DNA from: Bacteroidota bacterium
GTDB lineage: Bacteria > Bacteroidota > Bacteroidia > Cytophagales > Cyclobacteriaceae
Length of the DNA: 63,288 bases
Assembly: GCA_022567155.1 (NCBI GenBank)
Contig: JADFHN010000014.1
Span: 1-63,288, forward strand
Direction: 5' to 3'
This document shows positions 53,762 through 63,288 of the stretch, piece by piece. The notes beneath the pieces are model-generated. The model was not told the origin of the DNA. It worked only from the letters and a program-made list of their open reading frames with translations, and did not search any database. Made by a program: the position numbers and the translations under genes. Each line of letters opens with the position of its first letter. Within the stretch, counting starts at the first letter, position 1.

Positions 53762-55297
53762 TCAGCCTAATATCATACCAACCATTGTGGCAGAAAACAG
53801 GGAAGCAATGGTTCCGCCGAGCAGCGCCCTCAGACCAAATTGTGACAATAAAACCCGTTTGTTTGGCGCCAGCGACCCGATGCCTCCAATTTGTATTCCA
53901 ATGGAAGCAAAATTGGCAAATCCACACAACATGTAAGTAGCCATAATTATTGACTTGGAATCGTGAAAGGCTCCTTCCGCTATTAATTCCGAAAGACTTA
54001 CATAGCCGATAAACTCCGTAAGGATGATTTTTTCACCTAGTAGACTTCCTACAAGCGATATATCGGGTGTAGCTACCCCTATCATCCACATGAGTGGGGC
54101 AAACATATAGCCTAATATAAACTGCAATGAAAAACCGGTATAGTTACCACCTGAAATTCCTGCAATCCATACATTCAAATGCGTCCAACCGCCGATTTTC
54201 ATCAATATATAATTGGCCATTGCAATAAATGCAAGGAAAACAAGTAGCATGGCAGCAACGTTAACCGCAAGGGCCAGTCCCTGTGTTGTGCCTCTCGAAA
54301 TGGCATCCAGCACATTGCTACCCACTTTGTCTTTGGTGATCTCTATATTCTTATCCACCGTTTCAGTTTGAGGATAAAGAATTTTGCTGGCTACTACGGC
54401 GCCTGGAGCTGCCATTATGGATGCTGCTAAAAGGTGTTTGGCAAAAAGGAGCCTTTGCAGGGGATCATCTCCGCCTAAAAAGCTTATATAAGCTGCAAGT
54501 ACTCCTCCTGCCAGGGTTGCCATACCGCCGATCATTACCAGGAGCACCTCTGACTTGCTCATATCCGGAATATATTCTTTGATCATTAGCGGAGATTCGG
54601 TTTGCCCGAGAAAAATGTTACCTGCAACCGAAAGGCTTTCTGCCCCCGAAAGTCTAAGTGACCGGCTAAGCATCCACGCTAGTACATGTACCACCTTCTG
54701 AATGATACCCAGGTAAAATAACAGACTGGTAAGGGCTGAAAAAAAGATGATGGTGGGAAGCACCTGGAATGCAAAGATAAAACCATACGTATCTGTATCC
54801 AGAAAACCCCCAAACAGAAATTCCGAACCTGCACGTGTAAAATCGAGAATGCGGACAAAGATTTTTCCCACAAATTCGAAAATAATACGGATAAAGGGCA
54901 CTTTGAGAATGCCGATAGCGAGCAAAAGTTGTATAGTCAATCCTACCACAACTATTTTCCAGTTGATATTTCTCCGGTTTGTACTGAAGAGATAACAAAT
55001 CAGTACCAGCATTAACAGCCCAAATACCCCCCTGAGTATTGTTATAAATAAATTATTATTGGAATCGTAATTTTCAGGAATCACATTGCCCAGGCGCTTG
55101 ATTTGACTTGTATTCGTAGTGGAATCCTGGTTTGCACTACTAATACTAATGAGGCTATCGGTGTGTATTCCAGGTATTTCTTTTGTCTGTAAAAGTGTGT
55201 CCCACTTTTCAGTATTTTGTCCGGCAAATCCCGAAACCGAAACCACTACCAGCAGCAAAACGAAAACTGTGATTATTACCCTTATTTTACCTGTCAT
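53762..55297 (-). CDS. Na+-dependent nucleoside transporter (CNT/NupC family)
   Basis: A 511-residue inner-membrane transporter. An N-terminal hydrophobic segment and a 70-residue soluble stretch precede the CNT core. The core has FAFQVLPTIIFFSALTSLLFYLG, FLGQTESPLMIKEYI, MIGGMATLAGGVLAAYISFLG and the C-terminal MATYMLCGFANFASIGIQIGG. CNTs import nucleosides with sodium or proton. I use the ATG at 55297 (MTGKIRV); the TTG at 55306 adds three residues. It converges with the etfBA-BFN operon. Confidence 0.92.
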   Translation of the reverse strand: MTGKIRVIITVFVLLLVVVSVSGFAGQNTEKWDTLLQTKEIPGIHTDSLISISSANQDSTTNTSQIKRLGNVIPENYDSNNNLFITILRGVFGLLMLVLICYLFSTNRRNINWKIVVVGLTIQLLLAIGILKVPFIRIIFEFVGKIFVRILDFTRAGSEFLFGGFLDTDTYGFIFAFQVLPTIIFFSALTSLLFYLGIIQKVVHVLAWMLSRSLRLSGAESLSVAGNIFLGQTESPLMIKEYIPDMSKSEVLLVMIGGMATLAGGVLAAYISFLGGDDPLQRLLFAKHLLAASIMAAPGAVVASKILYPQTETVDKNIEITKDKVGSNVLDAISRGTTQGLALAVNVAAMLLVFLAFIAMANYILMKIGGWTHLNVWIAGISGGNYTGFSLQFILGYMFAPLMWMIGVATPDISLVGSLLGEKIILTEFIGYVSLSELIAEGAFHDSKSIIMATYMLCGFANFASIGIQIGGIGSLAPNKRVLLSQFGLRALLGGTIASLFSATMVGMILG

Positions 55298-55346
55298 GCC
55301 GCACAAATTAAAAACCAGTGTGAATATATAATTATTAACAGGAAAT

Positions 55347-55369
55347 AAAAAAGGCCTTTATATCAGGCC
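55347..55369 (-). terminator. rho-independent terminator downstream of pckA
   Basis: On the minus strand GGCCT and AGGCC form a stem around a short AT-rich loop, followed by six T residues, 31 bases after the pckA stop codon. Confidence 0.7.
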
Positions 55370-55399
55370 ATTTTGAATGAATTTGATTGAAATGAATTA

Positions 55400-57004
55400 T
55401 TATTCCTTCAATACCGGTCTGGCAGCCAAAACGGCTTTACTGGCGCCGTCTTTGAATTTTTCAAAATTGTCAATGAACTTTTTGGCAAGAAGATTGGCTT
55501 TCCGGTCATAATCTTCTTTGTCGTCCCAGGTATTTTTAGGGTGTAATACCTTGGACGGCACACCCGGACATTCATTTGGCATGCGCAATCCGAAAATATC
55601 ATGTATTTCATAGGAAATATTATCAAGATGTCCTTCCAAGGCTGCGGTAATTAACGCTCTGGTAATTTTAAGGCTCATTCTTTCTCCCACGCCATATCCT
55701 CCACCAGACCAGCCCGTATTTACCAGCCATACGTTTGCTCCTGATTTTTGAATTTTTTCACTAAGCATATCGCCATATACAGTGGGGTGCAGGAGCATAA
55801 ACGGCGCACCAAAGCAAGCGCTGAATACGGTAACCGGCTCTACAATGCCTTCTTCAGTTCCTGCCACTTTTGCTGTGTAGCCAGAAATAAACTGAAATGC
55901 AGCTTGTTCTGGTGTGAGTTTTGATATTGGAGGTAACACTCCAAATGCATCACAGGTAAGGAAAAAGATGTTTTCAGGTTCCGGGCCTATGGAAGGTTCG
56001 GTTATGTTATCGATGTGATAAACCGGATAACTTGCCCGCGTGTTTTCAGTTTTCGATGCATTACTATAATCAACTTCATTGGTATCAGGATAAAACTCAA
56101 TGTTTTCCAGGATGGCTCCTTTTTTTATTGCACGATAGATATCCGGTTCATTTTCTTCCGAAAGATTTATGCATTTGGCATAGCATCCACCTTCAAAGTT
56201 AAAGATTGAATCATCTGACCAGCCATGCTCATCGTCGCCGATTAGTTTGCGGTTAGGATCGGCAGACAAGGTGGTTTTTCCGGTTCCTGACAAACCAAAA
56301 AACAAGGCGGTGTCGTTGTTTTGGCCAACATTGGCAGAGCAGTGCATTGACAATACATTTTTCTGGTGAGGTAGAATAAAGTTAAGGGCTGAGAAAATAC
56401 CCTTTTTCATCTCACCAGTATATGCTGTACCACCGATTAGTGCAATTTTTCTTGTAAAATTCAGAATGGCGAAATTGTGTTGCCGTGTTCCATCTTCTTC
56501 AGAAATGGCTTTGAAATTTGGGGCTGCTACTATATGCCATTCAGGGATAAAAGTGCTTAACTCCTCCTTCAAAGGGTGCAAAAACATATTATAAATAAAC
56601 TGGTTCGACCAGGGCATTTCCGTAATCGCACGGATATTAATTCTGTACCTTTTGTCGGCACATGCAATAGCATCTCTTACGTAAATTTCCTTGTGATTCA
56701 GGTAATCTATCACTTTATCATATAGTTTATCAAATTTTTCCGGATCAAACGGATAATTAATATTTCCCCACCAAACGGCATCCCTCGTTATATCATCTTT
56801 TACAATAAATCTGTCTTTCGGGGCGCGACCTTTAAATGCACCGGTGTCAACGGCAATTGCTCCTGAACTTGTGCGTATTGCCATATCTTTCTGTATGGCT
56901 ATTTCTTCAAGCTCATCGGGAGAAAGGTTCCAATGTGCTGTAGTACGGTTTAATCCGAGATAGTTTAATGAATTCGTACCGGTATTAGTGTCAGATCCTA
57001 ACAT
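55400..57004 (-). CDS. pckA: phosphoenolpyruvate carboxykinase (ATP)
   Basis: A 534-residue gluconeogenic enzyme converting oxaloacetate and ATP to PEP. Motifs: ALIGGTAYTGEMKKGIFSALNF, FFGLSGTGKTTLSADPNRKLIGDDEHGWSDDSIFNFEGGCYAKC (P-loop and metal site), and NTGWSGGGYGVGERM. It is ATP-specific by sequence type. A TACCTTTA box, close to the -7 consensus, lies about 50 bases upstream. It is monocistronic with its own terminator. Confidence 0.96.
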   Translation of the reverse strand: MLGSDTNTGTNSLNYLGLNRTTAHWNLSPDELEEIAIQKDMAIRTSSGAIAVDTGAFKGRAPKDRFIVKDDITRDAVWWGNINYPFDPEKFDKLYDKVIDYLNHKEIYVRDAIACADKRYRINIRAITEMPWSNQFIYNMFLHPLKEELSTFIPEWHIVAAPNFKAISEEDGTRQHNFAILNFTRKIALIGGTAYTGEMKKGIFSALNFILPHQKNVLSMHCSANVGQNNDTALFFGLSGTGKTTLSADPNRKLIGDDEHGWSDDSIFNFEGGCYAKCINLSEENEPDIYRAIKKGAILENIEFYPDTNEVDYSNASKTENTRASYPVYHIDNITEPSIGPEPENIFFLTCDAFGVLPPISKLTPEQAAFQFISGYTAKVAGTEEGIVEPVTVFSACFGAPFMLLHPTVYGDMLSEKIQKSGANVWLVNTGWSGGGYGVGERMSLKITRALITAALEGHLDNISYEIHDIFGLRMPNECPGVPSKVLHPKNTWDDKEDYDRKANLLAKKFIDNFEKFKDGASKAVLAARPVLKE

Positions 57005-57199
57005 TGGTTATTTTTTTTGGATTAATAATAAAAACCTGATTTTGTGTAAAGGTAATAAATATCAGGAATGATATAAATGAATTTAATCAGCAGAGGCGAT
57101 TGCCTACTTCACATTTGGTATTTTGAAGCAATGCCATTAGATTAGGCCATTTGTTTGTAAAAATAATTCAATTAATCTGAAAAGAATCACAATTATAAT

Positions 57200-59254
57200 A
57201 TGAGTAACGATCTTAAACAGGAAACTATATTTGGTCACCCGAAAGGCCTCTTTGTACTGTTTTTTACAGAAATGTGGGAACGCTTTTCATATTATGGAAT
57301 GCGGGCCATTCTAACCCTTTATATGGTTAGTTCTGCTACTGCCGCTGGCATGCATGCAGGTCTTGGTTGGCCCATAGCTAAGGCATTGGCACTTTATGGC
57401 TGGTATACCATGCTGGTTTATGTGATGTCCATACCAGGGGGTATTTTGGCTGATAAATTCATCGGACAAAAGAAAGCAGTTTTGATCGGAGGTTTAGTGT
57501 TAGTAGTCGGGCATGGAATTTTGGCTATTGATACCCTTTGGACCTTTTATGCCGGATTATTATTAATCATACTTGGTGTTGGAACACTTAAGCCAAATAT
57601 ATCTACATTGGTAGGTGGTTTATATCCTCAAGGTGATCCACGAAGAGATCAAGGGTTTACATTATTTTATATTGGTATTAACATTGGGGCATTCCTGGCT
57701 TCGGTTGTAGTGGGAGCGGTAGGTGAGATAATTGGCTGGCACTATGGTTTTGGTTTAGCAGGATTTGGAATGTTGCTTGGTCAGATAACTTTTGTATGGG
57801 GAAGTCGTAAATATCTGGTAGGTATCGGCGACCCTCCAACGAAAGAAGATCGTCAGGCAAAAGATAGTAGCCAGGGGGCCTCATCAATGGGTGAATTGTT
57901 GACCCGGTTAATCAAAAGCCCGGTTCAACTTATTGTAACAGTAATTTTAGCTGTGGCCAGTATATACATATCCATTACCTATGCTACTGGATTTGAAAAA
58001 TATGCTTATTCCGGATTAGGTGTATTCCTGTCTTTGGTGTTTGGATTCCTGATGATGATCTATAAGGACATAGATTCAATTGAAAAAGATAGATTTATTG
58101 TTTTGATCTTATCATTCCTGATCGTGATTGTGTTTTGGGGAGCTTTTGAACAGGCTGGTGGTTTGATGAACATCTATGCCCGTGATAAAATTGATCGTGT
58201 AGTGTCGTTACTCAGCATCGATATTTTCTTTATAGGATCTATCCTGATATTGGTGATTAAAGGTATTATGGATAAGATCAAAAAGAAAGATACCTCCAAG
58301 TTATTCTTCATAATTTCCGGAGCACTTACCCTGGTGTACATATTGCTTAGATTTTACTTTAATGTATTCTCTAATCCATATGAGATTCCAGCTTCTATCT
58401 TCCAATCTGTGAATCCTATGTTCATTATGATTTTTGGAACCATTGTTGGAGGTTTCTGGATTTATTGGGCTAACTCTGGTAAAGAGAACTCATCAATACT
58501 GAAAATGGCAGTAGGAACTATTATTATGGGTATTGGCTTCCTTTTCATGGCTGAGGCTTCGCGCCAGATTCATGAATATGGTGACAAGGCAGCTCTTATT
58601 TTGCTTATTCTTGCATATTTTTTACACACTATTGGTGAACTTTCTGCCTCTCCTGTGGCACTTTCATTCATTACTAAGGTTGCACCGGTTAAGTACGTGT
58701 CTATTATGATGGGTGTTTATTTTGCCGCCACTGGTTTGGGCAATAAAGTTGCAGGCACCATTGGCGAATATACTCAGGCTGAGCCAATCGTTGTTTCGAT
58801 TGCTGATGGGGCTAACCTCAACTATATGGTAGAAAACGATACATTGATTTCTAAGGCTTACGATTTTGAGGTAGTTGCTAAGGGCCGGGTTGAAAATGGG
58901 GAGGTCATTATTACCCAAAATGGCAGAAATATTATCTCAGACTTTACCGTATCTGAAATACATACTAATATTCTGAAAAGCTACCTTACTGATGATCCGG
59001 ATAGGGAAGAGTACACGGTTATTTTCAGGTTTGGCTACGATAAAGATAAGGTGGCCGATGTAAGAGATGGTAAAGTAAACGTTGATTATGCTGCATTTGG
59101 TGGCAGAATTGAGGTGTTTGAAGTTCAGGATAATAATGAGTTTAGGACTTTCGTGATGATTTTTATCTTAACAGGAGCATTTGGTCTGTTGTTGCTGCTC
59201 TTCCTGAGAAAGTTGAAAAAACTAGCTCATGGTGCCGAAGACGTGAAGATATAA
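57200..59254 (+). CDS. POT/PTR family proton-dependent peptide transporter
   Basis: A 684-residue inner-membrane MFS peptide importer. PTR signatures are present: LFFTEMWERFSYYGMRAIL (ExxER), GGILADKFIGQKKAVLIGG and GFTLFYIGINIGAFLA. There are 12-14 membrane helices. A 130-residue extra-membrane insertion near the C-terminus (about residues 525-645) lies between the last two helices, as in many Bacteroidota POTs. It imports di- and tripeptides, likely including products of the DPP-IV-like peptidase at 1173-3425. A terminator follows the gene. Confidence 0.94.
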   Translation: MSNDLKQETIFGHPKGLFVLFFTEMWERFSYYGMRAILTLYMVSSATAAGMHAGLGWPIAKALALYGWYTMLVYVMSIPGGILADKFIGQKKAVLIGGLVLVVGHGILAIDTLWTFYAGLLLIILGVGTLKPNISTLVGGLYPQGDPRRDQGFTLFYIGINIGAFLASVVVGAVGEIIGWHYGFGLAGFGMLLGQITFVWGSRKYLVGIGDPPTKEDRQAKDSSQGASSMGELLTRLIKSPVQLIVTVILAVASIYISITYATGFEKYAYSGLGVFLSLVFGFLMMIYKDIDSIEKDRFIVLILSFLIVIVFWGAFEQAGGLMNIYARDKIDRVVSLLSIDIFFIGSILILVIKGIMDKIKKKDTSKLFFIISGALTLVYILLRFYFNVFSNPYEIPASIFQSVNPMFIMIFGTIVGGFWIYWANSGKENSSILKMAVGTIIMGIGFLFMAEASRQIHEYGDKAALILLILAYFLHTIGELSASPVALSFITKVAPVKYVSIMMGVYFAATGLGNKVAGTIGEYTQAEPIVVSIADGANLNYMVENDTLISKAYDFEVVAKGRVENGEVIITQNGRNIISDFTVSEIHTNILKSYLTDDPDREEYTVIFRFGYDKDKVADVRDGKVNVDYAAFGGRIEVFEVQDNNEFRTFVMIFILTGAFGLLLLLFLRKLKKLAHGAEDVKI

Positions 59255-59283
59255 TATTTAAATTAGATAGTTTTATATAGTAT

Positions 59284-59320
59284 AAAGGTGAATCTGAATG
59301 CAATTGGATTCACCTTTTAT
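59284..59320 (+). terminator. rho-independent terminator after the POT transporter gene
   Basis: AAAGGTGAATC (59284-59294) and GATTCACCTTT (59307-59317) form an 11-bp perfect stem with a 12-base loop, ending in a short T-run. Confidence 0.8.
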
Positions 59321-59518
59321 GTGCTTAATGCAAAAGAATTAATAGGGTTACCCATTTAGGTCTTAAAATACTGTTTTTCAGTAAATCAGTGAGTATATTC
59401 ATAGCATAAAACTACTGAAAGAATTAGATAGAAAGACCTTCACAATCAGATTTGGAAGTAAGATAGCCTGTTATGAGTATTTGGCTGTTTGAAATGGACA
59501 AACGGGTATGCATGTTGA

Positions 59519-59668
59519 AAATGTGGATATGCAGGCAAATTTGACCCGTCAAATGTACAGCAAATGACCGATTTGTTTATGTCGGTAGTTATACTTGGAG
59601 TTGGCTCCGGCATTATGTTTATCGTATTTAGTGGTTTGTTGCGTCGCTGGATGGGGGATATAAAGTAG
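59519..59668 (+). pseudogene. likely C-terminal relic of a second POT transporter
   Basis: A 49-codon frame reading GYAGKFDPSNVQQM and then one hydrophobic helix (LFMSVVILGVGSGIMFIVF) ending RRWMGDIK. The order 'AGK..P.NV..M' then last helix, then a basic end, is that of a POT transporter C-terminus. An ATG at 59564 could give a 34-residue membrane peptide, but I think a decayed gene copy is more likely. The rest of 59321-59763 is AT-rich with stops and holds no other gene I can see. Confidence 0.4.
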
Positions 59669-59763
59669 CAAACAGCATATTAATTAAATCGAAAAGGATG
59701 CAGTATATAATTTATGTGGCAGCCTTTTTGTTTATTTGTGACTGGATTTATGAACCGGAGAAA

Positions 59764-60141
59764 ATGAAAAAATTTTATAGTAAAGCCACGATTGAAACTC
59801 CGGAAATATCGTTTGATCATCTGACAGGTGAATTTGAGATAACCGGCAGGTCATTTCCGGATCAGGCTTTTGCGTTTTATGATTCACTTTTTTTATGGGT
59901 CGATGAATATGTAATGGTACCACTGAAAAACACCAGGCTGGTGATCAAAATAGATTATATCAATACAAGTTCACTAAAATGTCTGCTTGAAATTGTGAAA
60001 AAGCTGGAAGCTTGTATCAATAAAAACCATAAAGTTTCCGTGGAGTGGTATTACGGAAAAGGGGATGAGGAGATAAAGGAAACCGGTGAAGACTTTGGTG
60101 AAATTTCAGGTATTCCTGTAAGCGTTCAGGAGATACAATAA
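59764..60141 (+). CDS. SiaC-like regulatory protein (DUF1987)
   Basis: A 125-residue protein of the DUF1987/SiaC family. KATIETPEISFDHLTGEFEITGRSFP at the start and DYINTSSLKCLLEIVKKLE with the phosphorylation-site region are clear, followed by VEWYYGKGDEEIKETGEDF. In Pseudomonas SiaC is phosphorylated by a Ser/Thr kinase and controls a diguanylate cyclase. No such partners are encoded nearby, so this one stands alone. I use the ATG at 59764 (MKKFYSKAT); the frame extends upstream to 59698 with a hydrophobic stretch not found in the family. Confidence 0.8.
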   Translation: MKKFYSKATIETPEISFDHLTGEFEITGRSFPDQAFAFYDSLFLWVDEYVMVPLKNTRLVIKIDYINTSSLKCLLEIVKKLEACINKNHKVSVEWYYGKGDEEIKETGEDFGEISGIPVSVQEIQ

Positions 60142-60184
60142 TTCTTATAACAGAACTTTACCAACATGTAACTAATGACAAAAT

Positions 60185-60214
60185 AAAAAAAGGGCTGAAA
60201 TTCAGCCCTTTTTT
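60185..60214. terminator. bidirectional terminator between SiaC-like gene and groEL
   Basis: A perfect 9-bp stem (AGGGCTGAA, TTCAGCCCT) is flanked by an A-run on the left and a T-run on the right. It can end transcription of the plus-strand SiaC-like gene and of the minus-strand groESL operon. Confidence 0.85.
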
Positions 60215-60241
60215 CGTTTCGTATCCGAAGTTTCGGAAATA

Positions 60242-61873
<1,632 letters not shown>

Positions 61874-61916
61874 ATTACGATTTAGTTTATGTTATTGTTT
61901 TAAAAATTACACGTGG

Positions 61917-62195
61917 TTAAACAACTGCGAAAATATCAGATTCACGCATGATCAGGTAATCGTTGCCGTCGATGGAGATCTCGGTACCTGAGTACTTGCC
62001 GTACAATACAGTATCGCCTTCTTTAACAGTTAAAGGTTCATCTTTTTTCCCTGTACCTATTGCAATTACAGTTCCTTTTTGCGGTTTCTCTTTTGCAGTA
62101 TCAGGAATGATTATACCTGATGCCGTTGTTTCTTCTGCTTCACCGGCTTGTACAAGTACCCGATCAGCAAGCGGTTTAATGTTTAATTTTGACAT
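61917..62195 (-). CDS. groES: co-chaperonin GroES
   Basis: A 92-residue lid protein of Gro[38 protein letters not shown] (mobile loop), [14 protein letters not shown] and the C-terminal [10 protein letters not shown] are all present. It is the first gene of the operon. No CIRCE element was found upstream. A TGGCAC-N5-ATGC sequence lies 52 bp before the start codon (62247-62261). Confidence 0.97.
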   Translation of the reverse strand: MSKLNIKPLADRVLVQAGEAEETTASGIIIPDTAKEKPQKGTVIAIGTGKKDEPLTVKEGDTVLYGKYSGTEISIDGNDYLIMRESDIFAVV

Positions 62196-62246
62196 ACTTA
62201 ATTAACGTTTTAGGTTTACAAAAAACATATATTTCACAAGCAATCA

Positions 62247-62261
62247 GCATGAAGTGTGCCA
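62247..62261 (-). promoter_or_regulatory. sigma-54-like -24/-12 sequence before groES
   Basis: On the minus strand this reads TGGCACACTTCATGC, with GG and GC separated by exactly 10 bases as in RpoN-dependent promoters. The predicted start would lie near 62235, 40 bases before the groES ATG. One match of this length can occur by chance. Confidence 0.3.
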
Positions 62262-62423
62262 AATTATAAAACCGGACGATTTTTGTGTAAACCAAGCCAA
62301 AATTACCGTTTTTGAATCAGTACTGTCAGTATTTTGTTAGATAAGTATGACATTTTTGCATATTTATGCCATTGTATTCATTACCCGATTGATTTTAACG
62401 GGAATATTTTTTATTATTTGATT

Positions 62424-63152
62424 ATGAAAATAAAACAATTAAAACCAAACTGGCTTACGCAGGGTATCATCGATTACGAATACAAACAGTACCAGCTTCT
62501 GGCATATCTTAAGGAGGCAAAGCAGTATTTCTCAGAGAATAAACTATATCCATTTCTGAGTGATCTTATTTTTCATTACAATAATCTGATCTCTTTACGA
62601 CATAACAAACGACTGTGGCACGAGAGCTTTCCCACCATGCTAAAAAGTATAGACCTCAAAAGATTACGCCTGAGTTATCAAAAACTGGTGAACGATGATG
62701 ACGTAATGCGGGAGCTGGAAGAAATCATGAATTTCGCCATTCCTAAGTTAAAAAAGGTGCTCTCCGAAGGCACAGAAATTTATGAATTCGTTGAAAGTAA
62801 TGTAGAGATAACTCCGGTAGGATTAAGCCCGCTATATGTAGATGAAGGCTATATGTTTGTACACCAGGCCCCAAAAAAAGATCTCCGGATATACAGATAT
62901 ACATTGACTTTTTTTGAAAATGCATCGGAAAAATTCAGGGGAATTCGGACGCAGTTTATCGAAAGCACGATGTACAGCAGGTTCAGAAGTCTTGAGCATG
63001 AAAAAATGTCGCTTGTAAAACGATTTACCAGTCTTCCTAATCCGGCAACATATTTCATCACCTCAAAAGCATCTTTCCCTTTTATCGAAACATTTCTTCC
63101 GGTAGCAAAGCGATATCTCGTAAGATATATCGTAACGACCAACCAGGTTTAA
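62424..63152 (+). CDS. conserved Bacteroidota protein of unknown function
   Basis: A 242-residue soluble protein. I know no function. Recognisable segments are KIKQLKPNWLTQGIIDYEYKQYQLLAYL at the N-terminus, LPFLSDLIFHYNNL-like FLSDLIFHYNNLISL, and a beta-rich second half (IYRYTLTFFENASEKFRGI). It contains no signal peptide, membrane segment or catalytic motif. The start is the ATG at 62424; 30 upstream codons are unlikely because they lack ATG and family-like sequence. It lies divergently next to groES. Confidence 0.7.
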   Translation: MKIKQLKPNWLTQGIIDYEYKQYQLLAYLKEAKQYFSENKLYPFLSDLIFHYNNLISLRHNKRLWHESFPTMLKSIDLKRLRLSYQKLVNDDDVMRELEEIMNFAIPKLKKVLSEGTEIYEFVESNVEITPVGLSPLYVDEGYMFVHQAPKKDLRIYRYTLTFFENASEKFRGIRTQFIESTMYSRFRSLEHEKMSLVKRFTSLPNPATYFITSKASFPFIETFLPVAKRYLVRYIVTTNQV

Positions 63153-63216
63153 ATAAACGCTTTTAGCCTGATTAATTCATGAATCTTTGTTATGAGCGTT
63201 TCAAGTATCTGACAGT

Positions 63217-63288
63217 CAAGTGCTCGCACAGAATTTTGGAACGGAGGCGTAGCGAGCTACGTTGAGTACCAAAATTCGAGCAAGTGCT
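63217..63288. repeat. hairpin repeat element flanked by 8-bp direct repeats
   Basis: GAATTTTGG (63231-63239) and CCAAAATTC (63269-63277) are perfect inverted arms. Inside, CGTAG-CGAG-CTACG (63248-63261) forms a second hairpin. CAAGTGCT occurs at 63217-63224 and again at 63281-63288 as a direct repeat around the structure. The pattern suggests a REP-like or small mobile repeat with a target duplication. It is cut by the window end. Confidence 0.5.

Noticed and set aside
59564-59668. An independent 34-residue membrane peptide
   Set aside because: The frame is open further upstream with POT-like sequence, so a relic is more likely; kept only as an alternative.

Overview
The window reads as a chromosome segment of a Bacteroidota bacterium, most likely of the Cytophagia type. 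The evidence is a T9SS plug protein (DUF5103), a PorP/SprF family protein, SprB-like repeats and a giant adhesin with a gliding-motility C-terminal sorting domain. A PUR-like DUF3276 protein, an acyl-CoA reductase paired with a dicluster ferredoxin, and several TAnnTTTG-type -7 promoter elements fit as well. No rRNA, tRNA, CRISPR array, prophage or intact insertion sequence was recognised. Coding density is high and most genes are housekeeping or envelope genes.

Layout. 1-320: structured non-coding DNA with tandem mini-hairpins. 321-3425: an iodotyrosine-deiodinase-like nitroreductase and a DPP-IV-like peptidase. 3784-5945: a decaying patch with a PhzF-family pseudogene, an intact winged-helix regulator, a frameshifted membrane protein and a broken beta-barrel protein. 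6034-15057: TPR lipoprotein, CoA Nudix hydrolase, DUF819 protein, ferritin, AraC regulator, kinase-like protein and aconitase, with a palindrome cluster at 8215-8432. 15251-20844: a two-gene operon for T9SS surface proteins, including a 1692-residue adhesin with five exact-length 261-bp repeats. 20857-28934: divergent acyl-CoA reductase/ferredoxin, a TonB-receptor relic, DUF58, PUR-like protein, AI-2E-type permease, YchF, an orphan Cas6 and the T9SS plug protein.

29056-33091: ECF sigma factor, an anti-sigma/beta-barrel fusion, an LVIVD-repeat lipoprotein and an outer-membrane protein, which look like one envelope regulon. 33099-43246: ABC-F protein, sorbosone-dehydrogenase-like lipoprotein, a RES-Xre toxin-antitoxin pair, lipid enzymes (acyltransferase, desaturase), pirin, SDR, exonuclease and an Mpl-like ligase. 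43497-49653: DnaB, a relic of a giant T9SS adhesin directly in front of its PorP/SprF partner, then pta-ackA. 49673-50826: two more pseudogenes. 50994-63152: TPR protein, etfBA with a bifunctional nuclease, nucleoside transporter, PEP carboxykinase, POT peptide transporter with a downstream POT-like relic, a SiaC-like protein, groES-groEL and a conserved unknown. The window ends inside a hairpin repeat.

The central theme is envelope and secretion biology of a protein-degrading heterotroph: peptidase, peptide transporter, ETF, aconitase, PckA and Pta-AckA. It is combined with an unusually high number of recent gene lesions, at least seven broken or relic genes in 63 kb. The most notable single items are the orphan cas6, the iodotyrosine-deiodinase-like enzyme with its full substrate-binding triad, the anti-sigma/outer-membrane-barrel fusion, and the decayed loci.
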